Part shown: positions 17,142-25,377 of the stretch, one piece after another | How positions within the stretch are numbered: the first letter of the stretch is position 1 | Layout: each line of letters begins with the position of its first letter | Assembly: GCA_964514055.1 (NCBI GenBank) | Contig: CAZEPB010000001.1 | Location: 124,001-188,000, forward strand | Reading direction: 5' to 3' | From: SG8-32-3 sp964514055 | GTDB lineage: Archaea; Thermoproteota; Bathyarchaeia; Bathyarchaeales; Bathycorpusculaceae | DNA length: 64,000 bases | Notes under the pieces: generated by a model | Databases searched by the model: none | What the model was told of the DNA's origin: nothing | The model's input: only the letters and a program-made list of their open reading frames with translations | Program-made: the position numbers and the translations under genes

Positions 17142-17177
17142 ATATGACGCATGTCATAATCATATGACGTATGTCAT
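17142..17177. promoter_or_regulatory. Paired palindromic operator between divergent regulators
   Basis: Two near-identical 16-bp palindromes, ATATGACGCATGTCAT (17142-17157) and ATATGACGTATGTCAT (17162-17177), are spaced exactly 20 bp, about two helical turns. A TATATAAAT box overlaps the left end (17134-17143) and can serve as a TATA box on either strand. Binding here would affect both the leftward HTH/HtrA operon and the rightward regulator. Confidence 0.8.
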
Positions 17178-17265
17178 GACGGGAAGATATCTCCTAAACA
17201 ATCTTTTTCGCCCAATCTCTCACTCCTTTACCCGTCAGGACACACGTCAAATAGGGGAATAATAA

Positions 17266-18210
17266 ATGAGAGCGGCTCTGTCAGTGTCTAAAAGCGCAGA
17301 GAAGAATCATGATTTGGCAGAAATGCTGAGGACGTTGGATGCAGAATGCAGAGATTGTGCTCCGTTGACTCCTCTTGAATGCGTAACGCGCTGTAATGTT
17401 TGGAAGCTGAAAAACGAGCTTAGAAGATTACGCGAAGCTATGGATAACCCGAACTTCATAAAAGACCTGTTCAACGTCTTAAAAAATGAAACACGGCTAC
17501 ACATTCTAAACGCAATCGTCAAAGGACGCTATTCCGTGAGCCAACTCCAGCAGGAACTCAAAAAAGCAGGCTACACACACAGCCAAGAAACCATCAGCGA
17601 GGAATACTTACGTCCATTAATGGAAGTTGGGCTCGCTACCGAAGCTCGAGACGAATACTACGCAACAATGTTCGGGGGCAGACTAACAGAGTTGCTCGAG
17701 AATTTTCCCGAATTCGTTAACGTTTTGCCAGCTCATTCTGAATGTTACGAGGAAACTCTTCTCAGTGCGTTGCTGTCTGGACCCAAGACCTTTCAAGAGG
17801 TGGAGGAGCTTATCCCTTCAAAAATTGCCTCGCGAGTTCTGAAACGCCTAAAAACAGGGGGTTTGATAGAAACCCCTGAAGAAAGAGACTACGTGTTTTT
17901 CTTCAAGTCTAAGCGAGACCCAAACAAGGAAACTTTTTCCTTAACCGAGAGAAAAGTTTACGATAATATCCCTGAAGAAGGAATTTCCGCTAAGAAACTT
18001 GCGGATGAAGCAGAGCTTTCGATTAGAAGAATCTACAAGTACCTGAGAGGTCTGAAAGGGAAAAAACTTGTGTTCACAAGGAAAACGCCGAAGACGTATG
18101 GCTTAACCGCGAAAGGCGAAAAGCTAGCATCCTTAGTGCAAGAGCTGCAAAACCTAGTCGAGGAAACCTGGAACTCGTCAGAACAGGTAGTCAGCAGCGA
18201 GAAATCCTAA
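17266..18210 (+). CDS. Two-winged-helix regulator with N-terminal Cys motif
   Basis: 314 residues. The N-terminal segment CRDCAPLTPLECVTRCNVWK has four cysteines and may bind metal. An ArsR-like winged helix follows (NETRLHILNAIVKGRYSVSQ), then a second winged-helix pair in the C-terminal third (TERKVYDNIPEEGISAKKLA; GLTAKGEKLASLV). It is divergent from the HTH/HtrA operon, with a double palindrome between them. The effector is not known; a metal or redox signal is an inference from the cysteines. Confidence 0.85.
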   Translation: MRAALSVSKSAEKNHDLAEMLRTLDAECRDCAPLTPLECVTRCNVWKLKNELRRLREAMDNPNFIKDLFNVLKNETRLHILNAIVKGRYSVSQLQQELKKAGYTHSQETISEEYLRPLMEVGLATEARDEYYATMFGGRLTELLENFPEFVNVLPAHSECYEETLLSALLSGPKTFQEVEELIPSKIASRVLKRLKTGGLIETPEERDYVFFFKSKRDPNKETFSLTERKVYDNIPEEGISAKKLADEAELSIRRIYKYLRGLKGKKLVFTRKTPKTYGLTAKGEKLASLVQELQNLVEETWNSSEQVVSSEKS

Positions 18211-18263
18211 ATCAGAGCAGCAAGCGATTTTTCAGATAAAACTTGGGGTGTAAAGAAACTGTT

Positions 18264-18298
18264 GTGCTCACGGCAGACTACCCCCTCCCTTATATATA
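18264..18298 (-). repeat. Dispersed TATA/G-run element, copy E4
   Basis: On the minus strand it reads TATATATAAGGGAGGGGGTA, then GTCTGCCGTGAGCAC. It belongs to the GGGAGGGGGTAG subtype shared with copies E5 and E6. It points left into the 3' end of the rightward regulator gene ending at 18210, with no leftward gene there. Confidence 0.75.
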
Positions 18299-18374
18299 GA
18301 GTGAAGCTTAAGTAGCCTGAATAGTTCACTTAAGAGTTGTCGATTAAAACTATCAGCTTCAAATGCTGCACTCA

Positions 18375-18432
18375 ACACAGTTATATAGCATTCTGCAAAT
18401 ATTACATTGGAAGTTGTTTTGAGGCGCGATTT
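18375..18432 (+). promoter_or_regulatory. Promoter of lactate dehydrogenase gene
   Basis: TTATATAGC (about 18379-18387) is a TATA box. The expected start is near 18408, and a GAGGCG ribosome binding site lies before ATG 18433. Confidence 0.5.
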
Positions 18433-19392
18433 ATGGAGAACAAATTTTGCGCTCACCCTGCAAAAGTTACGGTAGTTGGCGTAGGGTCCGTCGGAGCTTC
18501 CTTTGCCTATTCTTTAATGATTCACGGCGTGGTATCCGAGATAAGCCTAATCGATGCCAACGCGGAAAAAGCCATGGGTGAAGCCATGGATCTTGAACAC
18601 GGCTTGCCTTTTGTGCAGCCTGTAAGAGTAAAGGCTGGAGACTACGGAGAATGCGCGGACGCCGACATCGTGGTTGTCACTGCAGGGGTAGCGCAGAAGC
18701 CAGGAGAATCACGATTAAGTTTGGTGGAACGAAACGTAGCGGTCTTTAAGCAGGTCATTCCGAAGATAAAAAAGCATAATGATCGGTGCATTATTTTAGT
18801 TGCCACAAATCCCGTTGACATAATGACTTACGTTTCTTTAAAACTGTCAGGATTCCCGCCCAACAGAGTAATCGGTTCAGGCACTACACTGGATACTTCA
18901 CGCTTGCGCTCCCTGATAGGGGAACACTTTAAGATTGACCCAAGAAACGTTCACGCCTATATTATCGGCGAACACGGCGACAGCGAAGTGCCAGTTTGGA
19001 GTTCAGCGAGCATCGCAGGAGTAACTTTAAAAGAATATTGCCCAATCTGCGGCATGAGATACGACGAGCAGTACTTAGACACTATTTTTGAGCAAGTGAA
19101 AAACGCGGCGTACAAAATAATAGAACTCAAAGGAAGCACATACTACGCTATTGGTTTGGGCTTGACCAGAATCGTCGAAAGCATAATTCGAGACGAAAAC
19201 GCAATTCTCACAGTCTCCAGCCTACTGCAGAACTATTACGGTGTCAGCGACGTTTGCCTAAGCGTTCCTTCGATATTGAATAAAGATGGCATCGTGCAAA
19301 CCATCAAGTTGCCGCTCGAAGATGGTGAAATCAAGATGTTCCAGAAGTCCGCCAGCATAATGAAGAAATTGATTCGGTCTTTGGACATGTAG
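18433..19392 (+). CDS. ldh: L-lactate dehydrogenase (LDH/MDH family)
   Basis: It interconverts pyruvate and L-lactate with NAD(H). The Rossmann loop is VTVVGVGSVGASFAYSL and the catalytic histidine lies in IIGEHGDSEVPVWS. The substrate loop reads AGVAQKPGESRLSLVERN. The Gln before KPGE is the lactate-type specificity residue (malate enzymes have Arg), so lactate is preferred; this assignment is from motif, not assay. ATG 18433 gives 319 residues; the longer frame to 18337 crosses the TATA box. Confidence 0.92.
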   Translation: MENKFCAHPAKVTVVGVGSVGASFAYSLMIHGVVSEISLIDANAEKAMGEAMDLEHGLPFVQPVRVKAGDYGECADADIVVVTAGVAQKPGESRLSLVERNVAVFKQVIPKIKKHNDRCIILVATNPVDIMTYVSLKLSGFPPNRVIGSGTTLDTSRLRSLIGEHFKIDPRNVHAYIIGEHGDSEVPVWSSASIAGVTLKEYCPICGMRYDEQYLDTIFEQVKNAAYKIIELKGSTYYAIGLGLTRIVESIIRDENAILTVSSLLQNYYGVSDVCLSVPSILNKDGIVQTIKLPLEDGEIKMFQKSASIMKKLIRSLDM

Positions 19393-19393
19393 G

Positions 19394-21502
19394 GTGATGG
19401 TGAAGAACATGAAGGAAGAAAATCATAGTATGCACAGTGGGATGAAACACGAAGGGGCTCAACACGGCATGCAATCTGGAATGAAGCATGGAGCTTCTGG
19501 GCATATGATGCACACTGGGATGTTTAAGAGAAGATTTTTCGTTTGCCTCGCCCTCACAATCCCCGTTTTGGTTCTCTCGGAAGCCATACAGACTTGGTTT
19601 GGCTATACACTTGCAATACCGTATCAATCGTACATTCTCCTGTTTTTAGCTGTAATAATCTACGTTTACGGCGGATGGCCATTCCTGAAAGGATTAACAC
19701 AAGAGCTGAGAAGGACGCAGCCCGGGATGATGACGCTCATCGGCACCGCAATCTCTGTAGCCTTCTTCTTTTCAGCCGCTACTGTCTTCTTCCCTGTTGG
19801 AAAGGACTTCTTCTGGGAACTCGCCACCTTGATAGACGTGATGCTTCTCGGGCACTGGATAGAAGCGCGAAGCGTTCTGGGCGCTTCAAGAGCGCTGGAA
19901 GAACTCGTCAAGATAATGCCCACGATGGCGCACTTGGTGAAGAACGGCGACATCAAAGATGTGCCAGTTTCCGAGTTGCAGGCAGGCGACGTAGTTTTGG
20001 TTCGTCCAGGCGAAAAGATACCGTCGGATGGCGTCGTTACCGAGGGCGAATCCTACGTTAACGAGGCGCTTCTCACAGGAGAGTCGAAGCCTGTTCACAA
20101 GGCTAAAGAAAACAAGGTCATAGGAGGCGCCATAAACGGAGACGGTGCGCTCAGAACCAAGATTGAAAGAACAGGTGAGGAAACCTACCTAGCGCAGGTA
20201 ATAACGCTTGTGAGGCAAGCTCAGCAAAGCAGGTCCAGAACCCAAGACCTTGCCAACAGAGCCGCCGCACTTCTGTTTTATGTCGCTGTTTCCGCTGGTG
20301 TAATAACTTATGTCGTGTGGGCTGTGGCTGGAAGTGCCCAGTTTGCACTGACACGTACGGTCACTGTCCTCGTGATAGCTTGCCCGCACGCGCTTGGGTT
20401 GGCCATACCTCTTGTAGTCGCCCTTTCCACGTCTATAACGGCTAAGAGCGGGATTCTCATCAGAGACAGAAAAGCCTTTGAGATGGTTAAGGACGTAAAT
20501 GCCGTAGTCTTCGACAAGACTGGAACCCTGACAACGGGTCAATTCGGCGTAAGTGATGTTGTCTCGTACATCTCGGAAGATGAGCTATTACGGCTGACCG
20601 GTTCTGTTGAGAAGAATTCCGAACACATAATAGCGAAAGCAATCGTGGACTACGCCCGCAAGAAGAGCGCCAAGATTCCTAAAGCTGGTGATTTTAAGGC
20701 GATTCCAGGCAAGGGCGCACAAGGGAAAGTTGAAGGTAAAGAAGTTTATGTGGGAAGCCCAAATCTTCTGAAGGAAATGAACGTTGAAGTAAACGACGAA
20801 AAAATAACCACTCTACAAGAAGAGGGCAAAACTGTTGTTTTCACGGTAGTGGACGGAAAACTTGCTGGCGCTTTTGCTCTTGCTGACAAGATACGAGAAG
20901 AATCTCGCCAAGCCATTCAAAATTTGAAGGCAGCAGGCGTAAAGGTCTACATGCTTACTGGTGACGCTGAGGCGGTCGCACGCGGTGTTTCGAAGGAACT
21001 CGACATCGATGACTATTTTGCTCAAGTTTTACCCGATCAGAAGGCGGATAAGATCAAATCGTTAAAGGAGAAAGGTTACCGAGTTGCCATGGTAGGAGAC
21101 GGCATTAACGATGCTCCAGCCTTGGTTACCGCTGACGTGGGCATCGCCATCGGCGCTGGAACAGACGTAGCAATAGAGAGCGCGGACATAATTCTCGTAA
21201 AAAACGACCCCCGAGATGTGCCGAAAGTTACTGGGCTTTCAAAGAAAACGTATTCCAAGATGGTGCAGAATCTATGGTGGGCTGCCGGCTACAACATATT
21301 TGCAATTCCGTTGGCTGCAGGCATCCTCGCCAATTTCGGAGTGGTTATAGACCCAGCGGTGGGGGCTATTCTGATGTCACTGAGTACTGTTTTGGTTGCG
21401 ATAAACAGTCAGACTCTTCGGAGATATGAGCCTAAAACGGAAATGACAATGGAGAAGGCACCTGCTACCCATAATGAGATGGGACATACACATATGCACT
21501 GA
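19394..21502 (+). CDS. copB: Copper-exporting P1B-type ATPase (CopB class)
   Basis: It pumps copper out of the cytoplasm. The N-terminus is Met/His-rich (MHSGMKHEGAQHGMQSGMKH) and the C-terminus ends HNEMGHTHMH. The membrane metal site is ACPHALGLAIPLV, the CPH signature of the CopB (P1B-3) class, not CPC. TGES, DKTGTLTTG and GDGINDAPAL are the actuator, phosphorylation and hinge motifs. Length 702. It starts one base after the lactate dehydrogenase stop, so the two are probably co-transcribed. Confidence 0.95.
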   Translation: MMVKNMKEENHSMHSGMKHEGAQHGMQSGMKHGASGHMMHTGMFKRRFFVCLALTIPVLVLSEAIQTWFGYTLAIPYQSYILLFLAVIIYVYGGWPFLKGLTQELRRTQPGMMTLIGTAISVAFFFSAATVFFPVGKDFFWELATLIDVMLLGHWIEARSVLGASRALEELVKIMPTMAHLVKNGDIKDVPVSELQAGDVVLVRPGEKIPSDGVVTEGESYVNEALLTGESKPVHKAKENKVIGGAINGDGALRTKIERTGEETYLAQVITLVRQAQQSRSRTQDLANRAAALLFYVAVSAGVITYVVWAVAGSAQFALTRTVTVLVIACPHALGLAIPLVVALSTSITAKSGILIRDRKAFEMVKDVNAVVFDKTGTLTTGQFGVSDVVSYISEDELLRLTGSVEKNSEHIIAKAIVDYARKKSAKIPKAGDFKAIPGKGAQGKVEGKEVYVGSPNLLKEMNVEVNDEKITTLQEEGKTVVFTVVDGKLAGAFALADKIREESRQAIQNLKAAGVKVYMLTGDAEAVARGVSKELDIDDYFAQVLPDQKADKIKSLKEKGYRVAMVGDGINDAPALVTADVGIAIGAGTDVAIESADIILVKNDPRDVPKVTGLSKKTYSKMVQNLWWAAGYNIFAIPLAAGILANFGVVIDPAVGAILMSLSTVLVAINSQTLRRYEPKTEMTMEKAPATHNEMGHTHMH

Positions 21503-21524
21503 TGAATGAAATTACTTGAAAAAC

Positions 21525-21971
21525 CTATAGCAATCCGAGGATATGTACTAACGCGCCATTAACTATTGACACCGCCCAAATGATGAATGTAGGTGCCATC
21601 CACCTCTTCATTTTTGCGCAGTTCATCTTTGATAACGGCTTAGAAAGCCAAACGCCGACCAATATGATGCCTAAGACTTCGGCGGTGGTCCCCAAAACTG
21701 CGTGAGACCAAACCGTGAATAACGCGATAGCGGAAAGTTCTCCAATCTCTCCGAAGTTGCCCGTAAAAGAGGGAACCATAACTATCAGGATGAGGATTGT
21801 ATGTAAAACTAGTGCAACAATTGTTAGATAACCGTGCCTAGCCAGGTTCTTTTTGCTGTTAATTCCCTTGACAAACGGTAACCCCAATACCAACAGGAAC
21901 AAGATAACAATCTGGAGAACCAATGAAACGTTGCCAACAGGATCAAGTTCAACGACAACATAGGGGACCAT
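21525..21971 (-). CDS. Four-helix membrane protein with conserved-looking histidines
   Basis: 148 residues with four hydrophobic helices (about 17-36, 46-68, 80-108, 126-146). Histidines sit in or near the helices (ARHGYLTI, LVLHTILI, WSHAVLG, LVHILGL), a pattern seen in small heme-b or quinone-linked membrane proteins. Heme binding is only a suggestion. It is convergent with copB. Confidence 0.7.
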   Translation of the reverse strand: MVPYVVVELDPVGNVSLVLQIVILFLLVLGLPFVKGINSKKNLARHGYLTIVALVLHTILILIVMVPSFTGNFGEIGELSAIALFTVWSHAVLGTTAEVLGIILVGVWLSKPLSKMNCAKMKRWMAPTFIIWAVSIVNGALVHILGLL

Positions 21972-22055
21972 GGGGTCATACCTTCAGCATTGAATTCCAA
22001 ACAAAACAATAGTTTTTAGTATTATTTTTTGTAGTGAAAAAGGGTGTTTAGTTGG

Positions 22056-22535
22056 TTATCCGCCTGGGGCGCCGTGAAACGGCACGTTTTCCCACAATAT
22101 TTCCCACCAGTCTGCTTCTGTTATGGTTTCTCCATGAACAATTATTTCCAAAACCGTCTTCAGCAACGCGTGATGTCTTCGCTCATCAGTTAAAATCGAT
22201 TTCAAAAGAAACTGAACCTTGGTGTTTTCGATGGTAGGCATAATCTTTTCCAGTTTTTTGATTAGTTCTGCCTCTAGCTTAATGTGCTTCTCAACTAGGG
22301 CTCGTTGTTCATCAAGATTTTCCTGTTTCAACGCTTGAGAAACGTCCGTCAAGAGCGAAACGGCTGCCGCGTAGAGTTCAGCGTGCTTCACGGAGTCTAA
22401 GGATATTCCTTTCAAAACACCTCTGACAGGCGGGTTTTTAATGTTGGTTATGCCTTTGTTCAGCGACTCCACGATTTCCTTTTCGATGATTATCTGCCGT
22501 TTAATAAAATCAACTAGTTCACTTTTTGAGCTCAA
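22056..22535 (-). CDS. Ferritin-like / rubrerythrin-like helical protein
   Basis: About 159 residues, all helical, with diiron-type motif pairs: KQIIIEKEIVESL near the start, DSVKHAELYAAA, VEKHIKLEAELIKKLE and DERRHHALLKTVLE. These are the E...ExxH pairs of ferritin-like proteins. There is no rubredoxin domain. TTG 22535 follows GAGGAGAAGG and removes a 27-residue extension that would overlap the upstream flavodoxin gene. It probably forms an operon with that flavodoxin. Confidence 0.82.
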   Translation of the reverse strand: MSSKSELVDFIKRQIIIEKEIVESLNKGITNIKNPPVRGVLKGISLDSVKHAELYAAAVSLLTDVSQALKQENLDEQRALVEKHIKLEAELIKKLEKIMPTIENTKVQFLLKSILTDERRHHALLKTVLEIIVHGETITEADWWEILWENVPFHGAPGG

Positions 22536-22564
22536 GTTTTCCTTCTCCTCTTTCTTAAAACATG

Positions 22565-23023
22565 TTAAGCTTGCTGCATAAGGGTTTCGGAAACGCGCTT
22601 CCCTAAATCTCGACACTTGTTAAGCATGTTTTCGTCGGGTACATATTTCGCCAGCAACGGTGGTTCAATAACTTGCATTTCAAACTTGTTTTTCATGATT
22701 TCGAGAAGAAAATTTGGCGCTTCGCCGCTCCAACCGTAAGAACCGAAGGCTGCACCTACTTTTCCTTTCAGGTTTATGTTCTTTACTGCTGCTTCTTCAA
22801 AGAGTTTCTTCATGTCAATCGGCATGTCGTGATGATACGTCGGCGCTCCCATAAGTATGGCATCGAAGGCGGCTAGTTCTTCGGCTTCAACATGATAGCT
22901 TAGCTCCACATTCGGATTGCCAGCGTTTTGAGCTCCTTCAGCTACGGCTTTAGCCATTTTCTCAGTGTTTCCGCTCTGACTATAATAGAGTACAAGTATT
23001 TTCGACAACAAATCACCTTTCAC
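22565..23023 (-). CDS. Flavodoxin-fold protein
   Basis: About 150 residues. The FMN phosphate loop is VLYYSQSGNTEKMAKAVAEG, followed by MGAPTYHHDMPIDMKKL and FGSYGWSGEAPN, matching flavodoxin/WrbA-like electron carriers. The GTG at 23023 gives MKGDLLSKILVLYYS; TTG at 23008 (MSKILVLYYS) is equally plausible, since GGTGAT lies just before it. It precedes the ferritin-like gene by 30 bp. Confidence 0.92.
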   Translation of the reverse strand: MKGDLLSKILVLYYSQSGNTEKMAKAVAEGAQNAGNPNVELSYHVEAEELAAFDAILMGAPTYHHDMPIDMKKLFEEAAVKNINLKGKVGAAFGSYGWSGEAPNFLLEIMKNKFEMQVIEPPLLAKYVPDENMLNKCRDLGKRVSETLMQQA

Positions 23024-23251
23024 TAGAATGTTAAAAGCAGATAATATGAACTTTTTGCAAACAAACCTTCTAGCGTTAAAGATGAGGTTCAGATCTGAAA
23101 ATGCGCGCCAGCTTTTTCTCTCAAACTTCCGCTAATTTGCTTCATTTATACGCTTACACTCGATGCAATGTTGTAAATTAGATTATTCTTGAAATCGAAA
23201 CATAGGTTAAATGCTTTAAAAAAAACTTCAAGTTAGAAAGGGGAAGACTCA

Positions 23252-24520
23252 ATGCAAATACTAAAAGTGAAAAAAACCCGAGGATTCATCGTTATTCTGC
23301 TCTGTGCGGTGATACTGATTCAAGTAGCAACTTTCGTTTCCGCTACTCAAGCGTGCGTAGTTCCTCCGGAGCCAGAAGTAATAATTGACGTCGAGGTAGA
23401 TGTTGGGTCAACACATTTTGCAGGTGAAATAGCTGACTTCTACGTCCTAGTTTCGCTGTCTGGTGCTCCTTTAAACGCGAAAATCGAAGCCTACCTGTAT
23501 TACAACGGAGCCATGTATGCTAATTTAACCAGTTTAGTTAAATATGTTGCTGATGGACTTTTCAGAATACCTTACACAATCCCCAATAATGCTGCAGCTG
23601 GCACGTACGCGTTGGTTGCCAGCGCAAACTATTCCACGGTTGAAGGCAGAGCCCTAAAATCCTTCCTATTGAGCCCTACTTTGACAGGCTGGAACGCATG
23701 GTTGACTGAAATTCGGGAAAACGTAGCGACGATAAAAACTGATGTTGGCACGATTCAGGTTTCTCTGGACAACATGAACGCAAAGATAGTCAACATTGAA
23801 GAAAACGTGGTTACGATTGAGACCGACATAGGAATCATCAAGACCGACATAGAGACAATTATGGGAGACATCACCCAGATTCAAGGCGATATTGTCACAA
23901 TCACAACTAACATAGGCCAAATACAGGTTAACCTGAACCAGATAAACAGCGTGCTAGTTGAGCTAAACAGCACCATCGCTACAATTCAAACAAGCATTGG
24001 CAACATCACAACAAACGTGAACAACATTCTGCTGAACATAACCAACATTCAAGGAAACACCACGGAGATAACCACTATACTGGGCGACTTGGAAGGATCA
24101 ATACTTGCAATCCAGGAAGGAATTATAACAATTAACACAAACATCGGACAAATGCAAACTAGCTTGACCCAAATAAACGCCAAGCTTGTTTCGTTAGACG
24201 GAGATATAGCAACCATCCAAACAGATATAGGCACGATAAAAACAAGCATCAACAACATTAAGGCGAAAGTAACGGCTATTCAAGGAGACACCGCGACCAT
24301 AAGCACCACGCTGGGCGACCTGAACGGAACAATACTCGAAATTCAAGATGACATTGCCACAATCAAGACTGACATAGGTGAAATCAAAGTTACATTGGAT
24401 GAAATGAACACCAGCAGCGAAGAAGGTATCGACGCCACTTCTGTAGGGATAATACTCGCCGTTATCGTGATAATAGTGATTGTCACAGTGGCAGTGCTAG
24501 TCCTGAGAAAACGCAGCTAA
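23252..24520 (+). CDS. Surface protein: signal peptide, coiled-coil stalk, C-terminal membrane anchor
   Basis: 422 residues. A signal peptide (FIVILLCAVILIQVATFVSA) is followed by an Ig-like beta domain of about 100 residues. From about residue 145 to 385 comes a long repetitive coiled coil built from units of the kind ATIKTDVGTIQVSLDNMNAK, each about 28 residues in several copies. Then SVGIILAVIVIIVIVTVAVL is a C-terminal membrane helix with a short KKRS-like tail. It is outside the cell and tethered. AAAGGGGAAG precedes ATG. Confidence 0.85.
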   Translation: MQILKVKKTRGFIVILLCAVILIQVATFVSATQACVVPPEPEVIIDVEVDVGSTHFAGEIADFYVLVSLSGAPLNAKIEAYLYYNGAMYANLTSLVKYVADGLFRIPYTIPNNAAAGTYALVASANYSTVEGRALKSFLLSPTLTGWNAWLTEIRENVATIKTDVGTIQVSLDNMNAKIVNIEENVVTIETDIGIIKTDIETIMGDITQIQGDIVTITTNIGQIQVNLNQINSVLVELNSTIATIQTSIGNITTNVNNILLNITNIQGNTTEITTILGDLEGSILAIQEGIITINTNIGQMQTSLTQINAKLVSLDGDIATIQTDIGTIKTSINNIKAKVTAIQGDTATISTTLGDLNGTILEIQDDIATIKTDIGEIKVTLDEMNTSSEEGIDATSVGIILAVIVIIVIVTVAVLVLRKRS

Positions 24521-24572
24521 AGCACCGCATAACTTGAAAGACTCAGCAGACATTTCCAGCAAGCGCGCCATC

Positions 24573-24602
24573 CCACTTTTATTTTTTCCGCTAATTTTTT
24601 TA
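24573..24602. terminator. T-rich convergent stop
   Basis: CTTTTATTTTTTCCGCTAAT and more T lie between the stop codons of the convergent genes ending at 24520 and 24604. They suit termination of the plus-strand transcript. Confidence 0.4.
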
Positions 24603-24603
24603 A

Positions 24604-25272
24604 CTAAACAGGCAGCAAATCACAATAGCAAAAACGGTTTTCCCTCAGCACCTTCTCTCCCTTTTTGAAAGATACTCTTTCATGAAATATCGGACCGTTA
24701 TAAACGAACGAGTGAAATTCCCCGTTTTCGCCGCATCGGTCCACGTTCTCAGGAAGGTCTGACAAAAACTGCTCATCGTACTCTCTTCCGACAAAATCTT
24801 TTGTAAGAACGTTTGAGTCGATTGACGTAATAATAGCCTTGAAGCCGAGGTTGATGAACTTGCGGGCGAGCGCCTGCGTATCTTTTTTCCATAATGGATA
24901 AATCCCGTTCATGCCTACTTTCGCCAAGATCTGCTCGCGGTATCTCCTTATGTCTTCTAGAAAAATGTCGCCAAACACCACAGAGGAAACGCCGTTATCT
25001 CGTTGCTTTTTGAGCGTTTTCAGCAGTTCGTTTTCGTATTCCTCGTTAGAAGCGCCTTTTGAGATAAACGTTTTTTTGAGAGGAAAACCCAGAGCGTTCG
25101 CTTGTTGCTCAAGCAAAACACGCCGCACGCCGTGAATGCTGATTCTGTCATAATCTCGGGTAACTGTTGTCAGCAGTTCCTGAACCTCGTATCTGCCTGA
25201 TTTCAGAGTTTCGTAAAGCGCGAGAGCACTGTCTTTGCCTCCGCTCCACGCAACGATCACTTTTTCCCTCAT
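24604..25272 (-). CDS. dph6: Diphthine-ammonia ligase family ATP pyrophosphatase
   Basis: Predicted to do the last amidation step of diphthamide formation on elongation factor 2. The PP-loop VIVAWSGGKDSALALYE is at the N-terminus. VVFGDIFLEDIRRYRE and DRCGENGEFHSFVYNGPIF are the family blocks. Length 222 is normal. It converges with the coiled-coil surface gene across a T-rich gap (24573-24600). Confidence 0.9.
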   Translation of the reverse strand: MREKVIVAWSGGKDSALALYETLKSGRYEVQELLTTVTRDYDRISIHGVRRVLLEQQANALGFPLKKTFISKGASNEEYENELLKTLKKQRDNGVSSVVFGDIFLEDIRRYREQILAKVGMNGIYPLWKKDTQALARKFINLGFKAIITSIDSNVLTKDFVGREYDEQFLSDLPENVDRCGENGEFHSFVYNGPIFHERVSFKKGEKVLRENRFCYCDLLPV

Positions 25273-25377
25273 AAGCTATCAGCCTTCTGCTAAATTATTG
25301 AGACTTGAATGATACTCCAGTTTCATAAACTAGTTTAAATATTTCAAAATTGCCACTTATACTTAATGGTATAGACG

